From Clostridium ljungdahlii DSM 13528 (GTDB taxonomy: Bacteria; Bacillota; Clostridia; Clostridiales; Clostridiaceae), in NCBI RefSeq assembly GCF_000143685.1, contig NC_014328.1:1302001-1366000 (forward strand): a DNA stretch of 64,000 nucleotides. The letters are read 5' to 3'. Positions within the stretch are counted from its first letter, which is position 1; every line of letters begins with the position of its first letter. The translations under genes and the position numbers were made by a program. The notes under the pieces were generated by a model that worked only from the letters and a program-made list of their open reading frames with translations, ran no database searches and was not told the DNA's origin. This document shows, piece by piece, positions 37,652 to 47,680 of this stretch.

Positions 37652-38554
37652 ATGAAGAAAAAAGGCTTAAGAGCTCTTATAGCAGCTATGACTATTACTG
37701 TAGTTGCGGGAGCATTTGTTGGATGCGGTGGAAGCAAAAATCAAAGTAGTTCTGGAGGTACATCAGAAGGATCTAAACAGGAAGTAACAGGAGCTATAAC
37801 ATTAGCAGGATCTACTGCACTTCAGCCTTTAGCAGAACAGATCGGAAAGACGTTTTCTGGAAAAAATCCGAAGGCAACTATAAATGTTCAAGGTGGAGGA
37901 AGCGGTACTGGTTTGAATTTAGCATTGCAGCATACCGCAGATATAGGAAATTCTGACGTAACAGCAGAATCAAAATTAGACGCAAGTAAGGCAAAGCAGT
38001 TAGTAGACCATAAGGTATGTGCAATAGGATTTGCAGTAGTAGTAAATCCTAATGTTAAGGTTGATTCTTTAACAAAAGATCAAATACAAAAAATATTTAC
38101 AGGACAAATTACTAATTGGAAGGATGTAGGGGGAGATGACATGAAGATAAATGTAATAAACAGAACAAAGTCATCTGGTACAAGATCTACATTTAAAGAT
38201 ACGGTAATGGGTGGAAAGGATGAAAAGGAAGGACTTGGAACAACCCAGGATTCTAATGGAAATGTAGAAAGTGCAATCAAAACTACTCAAGGTTCTATAA
38301 GTTATCTAGCTCTTTCTTATTTAACAGGATCAGTAAAAAGTAATGTTAAAGCTTTAAAAATAGAAAATGTTGAAGCTTCAACGGAAAATATAGTTTCTAA
38401 AAAATATCCTTTCTGGTCTTTTGAACATATGTATACAAATGGGGAAGCAAAAGGACTGGCAAAAACTTATATAGATTATGTACTCAGCGATGAAAATAAA
38501 GATACTATAAAGAAACTTGGATATATACCAATGAGTGATATGAATGAAAAATAA
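37652..38554 (+). CDS. pstS: Phosphate ABC transporter binding lipoprotein PstS
   Basis: 300 residues with a lipoprotein signal ('GAFVGCGG'), then 'ITLAGSTALQPLAEQ', the PstS phosphate-binding start, and 'INVQGGGSGTGLN' and 'NRTKSSGTRSTF', which line the phosphate site. AAGGAGG precedes ATG 37652. A stable hairpin separates it from pstC. Confidence 0.96.
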   Translation: MKKKGLRALIAAMTITVVAGAFVGCGGSKNQSSSGGTSEGSKQEVTGAITLAGSTALQPLAEQIGKTFSGKNPKATINVQGGGSGTGLNLALQHTADIGNSDVTAESKLDASKAKQLVDHKVCAIGFAVVVNPNVKVDSLTKDQIQKIFTGQITNWKDVGGDDMKINVINRTKSSGTRSTFKDTVMGGKDEKEGLGTTQDSNGNVESAIKTTQGSISYLALSYLTGSVKSNVKALKIENVEASTENIVSKKYPFWSFEHMYTNGEAKGLAKTYIDYVLSDENKDTIKKLGYIPMSDMNEK

Positions 38555-38563
38555 TTTGGAAGG

Positions 38564-38601
38564 TTTTAATGGCTGGCTGGAAAAACAGTTGGCCATTAAA
38601 A
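38564..38601 (+). promoter_or_regulatory. Intercistronic hairpin pstS-pstC
   Basis: A 16-base-pair stem (38564-38579 with 38586-38601, three G-U pairs) with a 6-base loop, between the pstS stop and the pstC ribosome site. It is comparable to the hairpin after the peptide-binding gene at 2.5 kb. Confidence 0.65.
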
Positions 38602-38624
38602 ATATAAATTTGAGGTCGGTGAAT

Positions 38625-39518
38625 ATGGAGAAGAAGTCATTTTGGAATAAACTAAAAAATGAGTATATGGGAAGAGGATTTGCAACGCTTTGTGGAGTAA
38701 TTATTATAGTTCTTACATTGAGTATAATAGTTTTTATATTTTCAAAAGGAATAAATACATTTGTAAAATGGAGATATCCTATAACTGAATTTTTATTTAC
38801 TTCTAATTGGGTTCCTGACAGCAGCAATCCAAAACTTGGGGCAGCTATATTTTTCGTAGGATCTATACTTGTTTCTGTAGGAGCAGTTATAATAAGTGCA
38901 CCTATAGGCATAGCACTTGCTGTATTTATGCATTATATATCTCCTAAGGTAGGTTCTAAGATATTACAACCTTCTCTAGAATTATTTGTAGGTATACCTT
39001 CAGTTGTATATGGTTGGGTAGGATTTAGTGTACTTCTTCCATTTTTAAAGAGAGGTTTTGGAGGTATTGGTTTTAGCCTAATTGCAGGTATATTGGTTTT
39101 GAGTATAATGATTTTACCTACTATAGCAAGCATATCTGCAGATGCTGTAAAAACTATTCCTAAAAGTTATATGGAGGCATCCTATGGAATTGGTGCAACT
39201 AGATGGCAAACTATAAGAAGAGTCATAATTCCATCTGCTAAAAGTGGTATATTGACGGGAGTAGTATTAGGTCTTGCTAGGGCTTTTGGAGAAGCTCTTG
39301 CAGTGCAAATGGTAATAGGAAATACAGTGAAATTCCCTAAAAATTTATTGAGTCCTACATCCACACTTACTAGCGTTTTAACTATGGATATGGGAAATAC
39401 GGTATCAGGAACTGCATGGAATGACGCATTATGGTCTTTAGCGCTATTTCTTTTAATAATTTCTTTTATATTTATTATAATAATACGAGCTATTGAAAAA
39501 AGGAGTGAAATAAAATAA
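38625..39518 (+). CDS. pstC: Phosphate ABC transporter permease PstC
   Basis: About 297 residues, six membrane helices, with the PstC features 'PIGIALAVFMHY' and the coupling loop 'SYMEASYGIGATRWQTI'. The open frame reaches back to ATG 38544 inside pstS, but that would read through the intercistronic hairpin and lacks a ribosome site; GAGGTCGGTGA before ATG 38625 is better placed. Its last base is shared with the pstA start. Confidence 0.94.
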   Translation: MEKKSFWNKLKNEYMGRGFATLCGVIIIVLTLSIIVFIFSKGINTFVKWRYPITEFLFTSNWVPDSSNPKLGAAIFFVGSILVSVGAVIISAPIGIALAVFMHYISPKVGSKILQPSLELFVGIPSVVYGWVGFSVLLPFLKRGFGGIGFSLIAGILVLSIMILPTIASISADAVKTIPKSYMEASYGIGATRWQTIRRVIIPSAKSGILTGVVLGLARAFGEALAVQMVIGNTVKFPKNLLSPTSTLTSVLTMDMGNTVSGTAWNDALWSLALFLLIISFIFIIIIRAIEKRSEIK

Positions 39519-40405
39519 TGGATGCTAAAGTTAAAGATAGAATTTGGACTGGAGTCTTTTATGCAGTAACTGTTTTTGTAGTAGCTCTTCTGGTAGCTTT
39601 GATAGGATATATATTGTTTAAGGGCATAGGCTTTTTTAAACCATCGTTTTTATTTGGAAATGCAAAATTTGGAGAAGCAGGGGGAGGCATAGGACCTCAG
39701 CTTTTTAATTCCTTTTACATGTTAATAGTTGCACTTATTATAAGTGTTCCCTTTGGCATAGGAGGGGGAATATACTTAGCAGAGTATGCTAGAGAAGGAA
39801 AGCTTTTAAATATGATAAGATTGTGTATAGAGACTATGTCTTCTTTGCCTTCTATTGTAGTAGGATTGTTTGGACTTCTCATATTTGTAAATATGACCGG
39901 TTGGGGGTTTACACTATTATCAGGGGCGCTAGCCATATCTATATTGAATTTGCCAGCTTTAACTAGGGTAAGTGAAAATGCTATAAGGGTAGCGTCAATT
40001 CCTGTAAAAGAGGCTAGCCTTGGACTTGGTGCAACAAGGTGGCAAACTATATCGAAGGTAGTTCTTCCATCGGCAATACCACAGATACTGACAGGCATAA
40101 TACTTGCGGCAGGGAGAATATTTGGAGAAGCAGCAGCACTTTTATATACGGCAGGAATGAGTGCACCAAAATTAAATTTCTCCTATGTAAGTTTGACTAA
40201 TAATGGATCTGCTTTCAGCTTAATGAGACCTGCGGAAACGATAGCAGTATATATATGGAAGTTAAATTCTGAGGGAATGGTACCAGATGCTACACAAATA
40301 GCTAATAAAGCTTCTGCGGTTTTGGTAATTATGGTATTATTGTTTAATTTTTTAGCCAGAATTCTCGGAAAAAAAATATATGAAGCCTATACTGGTAAAA
40401 AATGA
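39518..40405 (+). CDS. pstA: Phosphate ABC transporter permease PstA
   Basis: 295 residues with six membrane helices, 'SVPFGIGGGIYLAEYA' and the coupling loop 'VKEASLGLGATRWQTI'. ATG 39518 overlaps the pstC stop (TAATG), so translation is probably coupled. Confidence 0.94.
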   Translation: MDAKVKDRIWTGVFYAVTVFVVALLVALIGYILFKGIGFFKPSFLFGNAKFGEAGGGIGPQLFNSFYMLIVALIISVPFGIGGGIYLAEYAREGKLLNMIRLCIETMSSLPSIVVGLFGLLIFVNMTGWGFTLLSGALAISILNLPALTRVSENAIRVASIPVKEASLGLGATRWQTISKVVLPSAIPQILTGIILAAGRIFGEAAALLYTAGMSAPKLNFSYVSLTNNGSAFSLMRPAETIAVYIWKLNSEGMVPDATQIANKASAVLVIMVLLFNFLARILGKKIYEAYTGKK

Positions 40406-40417
40406 GGAGGAAAGTTG

Positions 40418-41167
40418 ATGGATATAATATATACTAAAGATCTTAATCTATATTATGGATCTACCCAGGCTCTTAAAAAAGTAAGTTTGAATGTAGAAAA
40501 AAATTCAGTTACAGCATTAATAGGACCTTCTGGGTGTGGAAAATCTACATTTTTGAGAACTTTAAATAGAATGAATGATTTGATAGAGTCAGTTAGAATA
40601 GAAGGAAAAGTGTTTTTTGAAGGCAAGGATATATATCAAGATTACGATGTGATAGATTTGAGGAAAAGAATTGGAATGGTGTTTCAAAGCCCTAATCCAT
40701 TTCCTATGTCAATATATGACAATGTAGCATACGGACCTAGGATACATGGTATAAAGGACAAAAGTAAATTAGATGAATTAGTTGAAAATAGTTTAAAAGG
40801 GGCAGCCATATGGGATGAAATTAAAGATAGATTGAATAGAAGTGCACTAGGGCTTTCTGGTGGCCAGCAGCAAAGATTGTGTATAGCAAGAACTCTTGCA
40901 GTAGAACCAGAGGTGCTGCTTATGGATGAACCTACTTCTGCATTAGATCCTATATCTACATTAAAAATAGAAGAATTAATGGATGTATTAAAGAAAAAAT
41001 ATACTATAATAATAGTTACGCATAATATGCAGCAGGCTGGTAGAATATCAGATTATACTGCTTTTTTCCTAAATGGAGAAGTTATAGAAGCGCAAAAAAC
41101 AGAAAATATTTTTTATAAACCTAAAGATAAAAGAACAGAGGATTATATTACAGGAAGATTTGGCTAA
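40418..41167 (+). CDS. pstB: Phosphate ABC transporter ATPase PstB
   Basis: 249 residues. Walker A 'GPSGCGKST', Q-loop '[12 protein letters not shown]', signature 'LSGGQQQR', Walker B '[12 protein letters not shown]' and H-loop 'THNMQQA' are complete, and 'NRMNDL' is typical of PstB. ATG 40418 lies 7 bases after GAGGAGG; an in-frame TTG at 40415 is less likely. Confidence 0.96.
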   Translation: MDIIYTKDLNLYYGSTQALKKVSLNVEKNSVTALIGPSGCGKSTFLRTLNRMNDLIESVRIEGKVFFEGKDIYQDYDVIDLRKRIGMVFQSPNPFPMSIYDNVAYGPRIHGIKDKSKLDELVENSLKGAAIWDEIKDRLNRSALGLSGGQQQRLCIARTLAVEPEVLLMDEPTSALDPISTLKIEELMDVLKKKYTIIIVTHNMQQAGRISDYTAFFLNGEVIEAQKTENIFYKPKDKRTEDYITGRFG

Positions 41168-41217
41168 ACTATAATTTTAAAATAAAAGTATATATTATAT
41201 TTAAGAGAGGTGATACT

Positions 41218-41874
41218 GTGCTGAGAAGTAAATTTGATTATGAATTATCCGAAATGCACAATGATGTACTTAGGATGGGAAGTGTAGTTGAAAAGCAAAT
41301 TCATCAATGTATAGAAGCTTTAATTAATCAGGATATAAAAATTGCAAAGGAAACTATAAAAAATGACGATTTAGTGGATAATTTGCAAAAAGAAATAGAA
41401 AATAAGTGCATAAGATTGACAGCAAGAGAACAACCTATTGCTACGGATTTAAGGATAATATTTACCACATCTAAATTGGTAACTGACCTAGAAAGAATAG
41501 CTGATCATGCTGTAGATATAGCGAAAGTTACATTGAGATTGGAAAATGAAAAGTATGAAAGAAAACTTATATATATACCTCAAATGGCTGAGATAATAAA
41601 TAAGATGATAAAGAGGGCATTAGATGCTTATGTGGACAGAAACGTGGAAGAAGCGTATGAAGTTTGCAAAATGGATGATGAGGTAGATAAATTATATAAA
41701 AGTGTATTTAAAGAAATGCTGGAATTGATGAATAAAGATAAAAGCAAGATAAATCAATTTGCCCAATTGTTATTTGTATGCAAGTATTTGGAAAGAATAG
41801 CTGATCATGTAACTAATATATGTGAAGAGGCTATATATTTAGTTACAGGGGAACAAAAAGATTTAAATGAATAA
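41218..41874 (+). CDS. phoU: Phosphate signalling protein PhoU
   Basis: 218 residues, all-helical, with two PhoU repeats each carrying the metal-binding pattern ('LERIADHAVDIAK' and 'LERIADHVTNICE'). PhoU couples PstB to PhoR and limits phosphate uptake. GTG 41218 follows AGAGAGGTGAT. It closes the pst operon. Confidence 0.95.
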   Translation: MLRSKFDYELSEMHNDVLRMGSVVEKQIHQCIEALINQDIKIAKETIKNDDLVDNLQKEIENKCIRLTAREQPIATDLRIIFTTSKLVTDLERIADHAVDIAKVTLRLENEKYERKLIYIPQMAEIINKMIKRALDAYVDRNVEEAYEVCKMDDEVDKLYKSVFKEMLELMNKDKSKINQFAQLLFVCKYLERIADHVTNICEEAIYLVTGEQKDLNE

Positions 41875-41890
41875 ATATATGTTTAACAAT

Positions 41891-41915
41891 GCACTTAGGA
41901 AACTAGGTGCTTTTA
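41891..41915 (+). terminator. Terminator of the pst-phoU operon
   Basis: GCACTTAG-GAAA-CTAGGTGC, with one G-U pair, followed by TTTTATTTT. Confidence 0.88.
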
Positions 41916-42074
41916 TTTTGCAAAATATTAGTCTTTGGTGTAAATTAAATTATTAGTAAATTTTTGTAGAATTTTTAATTATTTTTAATTTTTAATGTCA
42001 TGTAATATGTTAAAATGGTATAGTTCATGCATTTAGTTATCATATTAATTGTATATTCGCATATAATATAGAGG

Positions 42075-42114
42075 TTAATTTTGTATTTAATTTTAGTTAA
42101 TTATATGTTATACT
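42075..42114 (+). promoter_or_regulatory. Pho-box-like repeats and -10 before the DUF47-pit operon
   Basis: TTAATT (42075-42080), TTTAAT (42086-42091) and TTAATT (42097-42102) are each separated by exactly 5 bases, an 11-base period. A -10 box TATACT follows at 42109-42114. This layout matches Gram-positive PhoP sites, which are direct repeats of TTAACA-like hexamers; the sequence is AT-rich, so chance is not excluded. Confidence 0.5.
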
Positions 42115-42159
42115 TTATAAGGTCGAAAATATATATTTTCAATAATAGGGAGGGATATA

Positions 42160-42783
42160 ATGTTTGCTTTTACTCCAAAAGAAGACAAATTCTATGAGTT
42201 CTTTGTGCAAACTGCAAATATTGCCTATACAGAAGCAAAATTGTTGTTAGATTTTTTAAATAACCTGGAAAATTCAGAAGAAAATTTGAAAAAATTAAAA
42301 GAGGTGGAACATGAAGGAGATAAAAAACAGCATGAGATATTGGAACAGCTAAATAAGACATTTATTACCCCAATTGATAGGGAAGATATATATGCAATAG
42401 CAAACGACATGGATAATATTATTGATTATATGGAATCTACAGCTAGTAGATTTGTTATGTTTAATGTAAGTGAATGTACGGAAGACGCTATTTCATTAAG
42501 CAAAATGATAGTTCAGTGCTGCAAGGAACTTATCATTATAATGGAAGAATTAAAAAATATGAAAACAAGCAAACAGTTATCAAAGAAAATAATAGAGGTA
42601 AATAGGATAGAAGAAGATGGAGATATAGTTTCAAGAAAAGCTATTGGTGATATATTTAGAAAAGACATAGAAGTTATAGATGTCATAAAATGGAGAGAAA
42701 TATATCAATATCTTGAGGATACTTTAGATGCCTGTGAGGATTTAGCTAATGTTATTGAAGGAGTAGTAATGAAAAATGCCTAG
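42160..42783 (+). CDS. DUF47 family phosphate transport accessory protein
   Basis: 207 residues, helical, of the DUF47/PhoU-like family (YkaA/Pit accessory): 'VEHEGDKKQHEI', 'FITPIDREDIYAIANDMDNIIDYME' and 'RIEEDGDIVSRKAI'. Such proteins are encoded next to PitA-type transporters and are thought to modulate them. ATG 42160 follows AGGGAGG. The gene overlaps pit by 8 bases. Confidence 0.9.
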   Translation: MFAFTPKEDKFYEFFVQTANIAYTEAKLLLDFLNNLENSEENLKKLKEVEHEGDKKQHEILEQLNKTFITPIDREDIYAIANDMDNIIDYMESTASRFVMFNVSECTEDAISLSKMIVQCCKELIIIMEELKNMKTSKQLSKKIIEVNRIEEDGDIVSRKAIGDIFRKDIEVIDVIKWREIYQYLEDTLDACEDLANVIEGVVMKNA

Positions 42784-43771
42784 TACTTTAGTAATAACTA
42801 TTTTAATAGTTGTAATTGCAGTTATATTTGATGTTATTAATGGTTTTCATGATAGTGCTAATGCTATAGCCTGTGCTGTATCTACGAGGTCTTTATCTTT
42901 AAGACAGGCCGTTGTAATTTCTGCAGTTTTAAATTTTGCAGGTGCTTTTTTAAGCGTTTCAGTCGCGGAAACTGTGGGAAAGGGTATAGTTGATCCTAAT
43001 AACATAACTCAGGAAGTAATTATAGCAGCCCTTATTGGAGCTATAATATGGAACTTAATAACTTGGTATTTTGGAATACCTAGTAGTTCTTCCCATGCCC
43101 TTGTAGGAGGAATAGTAGGATCAGCAATTATATATAAGGGTACATTTCTAATTGTCAATTGGTCAACTCTTTTTTGGAAAGTTATTTTATGGCTTATATT
43201 GTCGCCAGTAATAGGATTTATAGTGGGATTTATTATTATGAATATAATAAAAGCATTTCTAGTAAATACGAGGCCTTCTACTGTAACAAAAGTATTTTCA
43301 AAAGCTGAAATCTTTTCTACCATGTTTTTAGCTTTAAATCATGGTGAAAATGATGCTCAAAAAACTATGGGAGTTATAACTATGACTCTTGTAAGTGCTG
43401 GGTTTATAAAAGAATTTTCAGTACCTACATGGGTAAAAATAACCTGTGCACTTGCTATGGCATGTGGAACTGCAATGGGAGGAAAAAGGATAATCAAAAC
43501 CATGGGTTCTAAAATGGCTAAAATAGTGCCTGTAAATGGTTTTGCAGCAGAAATGGGATCTTCTGCGGTAATATTAACAGCTACTATGTTTCAGGCACCT
43601 GTTAGCACAACTCATATAATAAATTCAGCTATAATGGGAGTTGGTTCAGCTAAAAGACTTTCAGCAGTTAGGTGGTCTGTAGTTAAAGATATAGTTATAA
43701 CCTGGGTATTTACTATACCAAGTTGCGCTGTTATTTCAGGAATTATATTGTTTTTAATAAATTTACTATAA
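42776..43771 (+). CDS. pit: Low-affinity inorganic phosphate transporter, Pit family
   Basis: 331 residues, about ten membrane helices. It has the two Pit/PHO4 signatures: 'DVINGFHDSANAIA' near the N-terminus and 'LNHGENDAQKTMG' in the middle. Pit proteins move metal-phosphate with protons or sodium. It overlaps the DUF47 gene, so the two are cotranscribed. Phosphate genes in this window thus include both high- and low-affinity systems. Confidence 0.94.
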   Translation: MPSTLVITILIVVIAVIFDVINGFHDSANAIACAVSTRSLSLRQAVVISAVLNFAGAFLSVSVAETVGKGIVDPNNITQEVIIAALIGAIIWNLITWYFGIPSSSSHALVGGIVGSAIIYKGTFLIVNWSTLFWKVILWLILSPVIGFIVGFIIMNIIKAFLVNTRPSTVTKVFSKAEIFSTMFLALNHGENDAQKTMGVITMTLVSAGFIKEFSVPTWVKITCALAMACGTAMGGKRIIKTMGSKMAKIVPVNGFAAEMGSSAVILTATMFQAPVSTTHIINSAIMGVGSAKRLSAVRWSVVKDIVITWVFTIPSCAVISGIILFLINLL

Positions 43772-43779
43772 TTTTAACA

Positions 43780-43813
43780 AAATCTCTTCTATTAATTTAG
43801 GGAGATTTTTTAT
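43780..43813 (+). terminator. Terminator after pit
   Basis: AAATCTC with GAGATTT (extended by two T-G pairs) around a 13-base loop, followed by TTTT. Confidence 0.75.
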
Positions 43814-43947
43814 TTAAAAAGTTTAATAATTGACTAAATATACATATTAGGTTATATTCTAAATGTATGTTAAAGTATCTAGGTTCAATATTGTAACCTA
43901 ATAGATTAAGATGGTCATATCATAGATTTTAGCCGGGAGTTGTATAA

Positions 43948-45282
43948 ATGGAAAATAGAATAAAAGCAATTAAATGTGAAAGCATTGCTGAGGAAATGGG
44001 AATAGAAAAGGGAGATTGTCTTTTATCCATTAATGGAGAGAAAGTCAAGGATATTATAGATTATAAATTTTTGACAAGCGATGAGTATATTAAAGTAGAA
44101 ATAGAAAAGCAAAGTGGAGAAGTGTGGGATTTAGAGATAGAAAAGGAATATGATGAAGAACTGGGATTGGAATTTGAGGAACCTATTATTGATAAACCTA
44201 AAAGTTGCCATAATAAATGCATATTTTGTTTTATAGATCAGATGCCAAAAGGAATGAGAGATACCCTTTATTTTAAAGATGATGACTCAAGATTGGCATT
44301 TCTTCAAGGAAACTTTGTGACACTTACTAATATGAATGATGAGGAGATAGATAGAATAATTAAATATAGGATAAGTCCTATAAATGTATCTGTACATACT
44401 ACTAATCCAGACCTTAGAATTAAAATGATAAATAACAAATTTGCTGGCAATATATATACACTATTAAAAAGACTTACCCAAAATGGTATAAAAATAAATT
44501 GTCAGATAGTATTATGTCCGGGTATAAATGATGGAGCAGAATTTAAAAGAACTGTAGAGGATTTGTATAGATTATATCCTGGAGTCACAAATGTGGCAGT
44601 AGTTCCTGTGGGAATTACAAAGTACAGACAGAACCTTTTTAAATTATCTAGATACGATAAAAATTCTGCATCTAACCAATTAAAGATTGCAGAAGAATTG
44701 CAGTGTAAATATATAGAAGAAATAGGAGTTCCTTTTGTAAGATTATCTGATGAATTTTATCTTGTCTCTGAAACTGAGATCCCAAACTCTAATTTTTATG
44801 AAAATTACAGCCAGTTGGAAGATGGTGTGGGTATGGTAAGACTCTTTAGGGATAATATATCAAGTCATCTTAAAAGCTTAAATAAAGGTGCACGAGGGTC
44901 GTTTACATTTTTAACTGGAGAATTAGCCTATAGTGAAATAAAAGATGCAGCAGAAAAAATAATGGAAAACAGCCCAGATATAATAATTGATGTAAAAAAA
45001 ATAATAAATAATTTTTTTGGCCATACTATAACTGTGTCTGGGCTTATTACGGCAAGAGATATAATGGAACAATTAAAATATAAGACATTAGGAAAAAACA
45101 TAGTAATACCGGAATGTATGCTTAGAAAAGGATATGAACTTTCAAATTCAGATAAAAGGGTATTTTTAGATGATATAACTTTAGATGAATTAGAAAAAGC
45201 TTTAAGTAGAAACATACTGGTATGTGATTATACTGGAAATGATTTAATACAGATTATAAATGAAAACAGTGAGGTGGAATAA
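43948..45282 (+). CDS. DUF512 radical SAM/PDZ-type protein
   Basis: 444 residues: a short N-terminal PDZ-like part ('SIAEEMGIEKGDCLLSING'), a radical SAM core with the cluster motif 'CHNKCIFCF', and a C-terminal DUF512 domain. The family is conserved in Clostridia and Cyanobacteria next to der; its reaction is unknown. The der gene starts 3 bases after its stop, so the two are likely cotranscribed and a link to ribosome maturation is possible (inference). Confidence 0.88.
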   Translation: MENRIKAIKCESIAEEMGIEKGDCLLSINGEKVKDIIDYKFLTSDEYIKVEIEKQSGEVWDLEIEKEYDEELGLEFEEPIIDKPKSCHNKCIFCFIDQMPKGMRDTLYFKDDDSRLAFLQGNFVTLTNMNDEEIDRIIKYRISPINVSVHTTNPDLRIKMINNKFAGNIYTLLKRLTQNGIKINCQIVLCPGINDGAEFKRTVEDLYRLYPGVTNVAVVPVGITKYRQNLFKLSRYDKNSASNQLKIAEELQCKYIEEIGVPFVRLSDEFYLVSETEIPNSNFYENYSQLEDGVGMVRLFRDNISSHLKSLNKGARGSFTFLTGELAYSEIKDAAEKIMENSPDIIIDVKKIINNFFGHTITVSGLITARDIMEQLKYKTLGKNIVIPECMLRKGYELSNSDKRVFLDDITLDELEKALSRNILVCDYTGNDLIQIINENSEVE

Positions 45283-45285
45283 CTA

Positions 45286-46602
45286 ATGGGAAAGCCAATA
45301 GTTGCTATAGTAGGAAGGCCTAATGTAGGTAAGTCTACGTTATTTAACAAATTAGCAGGAAAGAGAATATCTATAGTGGAAGATACACCTGGAGTTACAA
45401 GAGACAGGGTGTATGCTGAAGCAGAATGGTTAAAATATAATTTTACCATAATTGATACAGGTGGAATTGAACCTGAAAGCACTGATGTAATAATTTCTCA
45501 AATGAGAAGGCAGGCTCAGGTGGCAGTAGAAACTGCAGATACAATAATATTTATAGTAGATGGAAAAGAAGGAGTTACTGCAGCAGATAGGGAAGTAGCT
45601 CAAATGCTTAGAAAAAGTAAAAAACCAGTTGTACTTGTTGTGAATAAAATAGATAATATAAATCAAAATGCTTATGTTTACGAATTTTATAACTTAGGTA
45701 TAGGAGAACCTATGGCTATATCTGCATCACAGGCATTAGGACTTGGGGATATGCTGGATAAAGTAGTGGAAAACTTTAAAGATGATGAAGATGATGATAT
45801 AGACAGTGAGTATATAAAAGTAGCTTTTATAGGAAAGCCAAATGTAGGAAAATCATCTCTTATAAATAAGTTGTTGGGGGAAGAAAGAGTTATTGTAAGT
45901 GATATTCCTGGAACCACAAGGGATGCTGTGGACAGTTATCTGGAAACGGACTATGGGAAGCTTTTACTTATAGATACTGCAGGTCTTAGAAAAAAGAGTA
46001 AGGTTAAAGAGGAAATAGAGAGATATAGTGTAATAAGAACTTACACTGCAATAGAGAGGGCAGATGTATGTGTGCTTATATTGGATGCAGTTCACAATAT
46101 AAGTGAGCAGGATGAAAAGATAATAGGCTATGCTCATGAATTAAGTAAATCCATTATGGTTATAATTAACAAATGGGACTTAATAGATAAGGATACAAAA
46201 ACAGTTGACAAATATAAGACGGAAATAGGAACAAGTCTTTCTTTTATGCCATATGCTCCTTATTTATTTATATCTGCAAAAACAGGACAGAGAGTAAATA
46301 AGGTTTTACAACTTATAAAAGAATGCTATGACAATTACTGTAAGAGGATAAAAACAGGAGTGTTAAATGACATAATAAGCAAAGCAGTTATGATGAAAGA
46401 ACCTCCTGTTATATTGGGTAAGAGATTAAAAATTTATTATGTAACTCAAATAGGAAATAAACCTCCTACTTTTGTATTTTTTGTAAATGACCCTAGCTGT
46501 GTTCATTTTTCTTATAGAAGGTATATCGAAAATCAATTGAGAGATAACTTTGATTTTACGGGAACAGGAATAAAGTTAGAGTTTAGGGAAAGGAAGGAAT
46601 AA
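45286..46602 (+). CDS. der: Ribosome assembly GTPase Der (EngA)
   Basis: 438 residues with two tandem G domains: 'GRPNVGKST', 'DTGGIE' and 'NKID' in the first, and 'GKPNVGKSS', '[11 protein letters not shown]' and 'NKWD' in the second, then the KH-like C-terminal domain. Der acts in 50S subunit assembly. Confidence 0.97.
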   Translation: MGKPIVAIVGRPNVGKSTLFNKLAGKRISIVEDTPGVTRDRVYAEAEWLKYNFTIIDTGGIEPESTDVIISQMRRQAQVAVETADTIIFIVDGKEGVTAADREVAQMLRKSKKPVVLVVNKIDNINQNAYVYEFYNLGIGEPMAISASQALGLGDMLDKVVENFKDDEDDDIDSEYIKVAFIGKPNVGKSSLINKLLGEERVIVSDIPGTTRDAVDSYLETDYGKLLLIDTAGLRKKSKVKEEIERYSVIRTYTAIERADVCVLILDAVHNISEQDEKIIGYAHELSKSIMVIINKWDLIDKDTKTVDKYKTEIGTSLSFMPYAPYLFISAKTGQRVNKVLQLIKECYDNYCKRIKTGVLNDIISKAVMMKEPPVILGKRLKIYYVTQIGNKPPTFVFFVNDPSCVHFSYRRYIENQLRDNFDFTGTGIKLEFRERKE

Positions 46603-46604
46603 TT

Positions 46605-47603
46605 GTGTATTCATCTGTATCTTTTTTGGGAGGGGGAAGTTTTGGAACGGCCCTCTCAGTTATACTTGCAAAAAAAGGTGTAAAGGTAAACTTGTGGGAT
46701 AGAAATGAAAGCATAGTTGAGGATATAAATGTAAAAAGAGAAAATATAAAGTATTTACACGGCGTAGTTATTCCACAAGATGTAAAGGCCTCTAATGATG
46801 CAGAGGATGTAATTGAAAAAGGAGAAGTCCTAGTGTTGTCAGTGCCATCCCAGGCAGTAAGAGAGGTTTTAATAAATTTTAAAAACTTTATAAGGGAAGA
46901 TCAAATAATTGTAAACATAGCTAAAGGTATAGAAGAAAAAAGTGGAAAGAGACTTTCTAAAGTTATACAGGAAGAACTACCTTTAAATAAGGTAGTGGTA
47001 CTTTCAGGACCAAGCCATGCGGAAGAAGTTGCTAGGGATATACCAACTACAGTAGCTGTATCTTCAGAAAACATGGAATACGCTAAAAAAATTCAAGATT
47101 TATTTATGACGAATAAGTTTAGAATATATACAAATGAAGATATTATAGGAGTAGAAATTGGAGGAGCAGTTAAAAATGTAATTGCACTTGCCTGTGGAAT
47201 TTCAGATGGTATAGGTTATGGAGATAATTCAAAGGCAGCTCTCATGACTAGAGGAATTGCTGAGATAGTAAGAATTGGTGAAAAATTAGGAGGCAGAAGG
47301 GAAACTTTCTCGGGACTTACAGGTATAGGTGACCTTATAGTTACATGTACAAGTGTTCATAGTAGAAATCGAAGGGCAGGTATACTTATAGGACAGGGAG
47401 TTCCTGTAAATAGAGCAGTAGATGAAGTAGGAATGGTAGTAGAAGGTATAAAAGCTTGCAGGGCTTTTTATGAATTAAAAGAAAAATTAAATGTGCAGAT
47501 GCCTATAACAGAGGCACTTTACAGCATACTGTTTCAAGGAAAAGAGCCTAAATATACCGTATATGAGCTTATGACCAGAGCAAAAAAGGATGAAGTGTAT
47601 TAA
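46605..47603 (+). CDS. gpsA: Glycerol-3-phosphate dehydrogenase [NAD(P)+]
   Basis: 332 residues. The dinucleotide motif '[14 protein letters not shown]', '[11 protein letters not shown]' and the catalytic region '[28 protein letters not shown]' are present. It makes sn-glycerol 3-phosphate for membrane lipids. GTG 46605 lies 2 bases after the der stop, with AGGAAGGA inside der. Confidence 0.95.
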   Translation: MYSSVSFLGGGSFGTALSVILAKKGVKVNLWDRNESIVEDINVKRENIKYLHGVVIPQDVKASNDAEDVIEKGEVLVLSVPSQAVREVLINFKNFIREDQIIVNIAKGIEEKSGKRLSKVIQEELPLNKVVVLSGPSHAEEVARDIPTTVAVSSENMEYAKKIQDLFMTNKFRIYTNEDIIGVEIGGAVKNVIALACGISDGIGYGDNSKAALMTRGIAEIVRIGEKLGGRRETFSGLTGIGDLIVTCTSVHSRNRRAGILIGQGVPVNRAVDEVGMVVEGIKACRAFYELKEKLNVQMPITEALYSILFQGKEPKYTVYELMTRAKKDEVY

Positions 47604-47680
47604 TCAATAATATTAGTAATAAAATATGCCCCATAAAAATATATATATACTGATAATATTAGATTATTGGAGGGTATATT

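Noticed and set aside
47600..47650. Sigma-E promoter before spoIVA
   Set aside because: A CATAAAAA -10 is present, but the -35 does not match well enough to call it.
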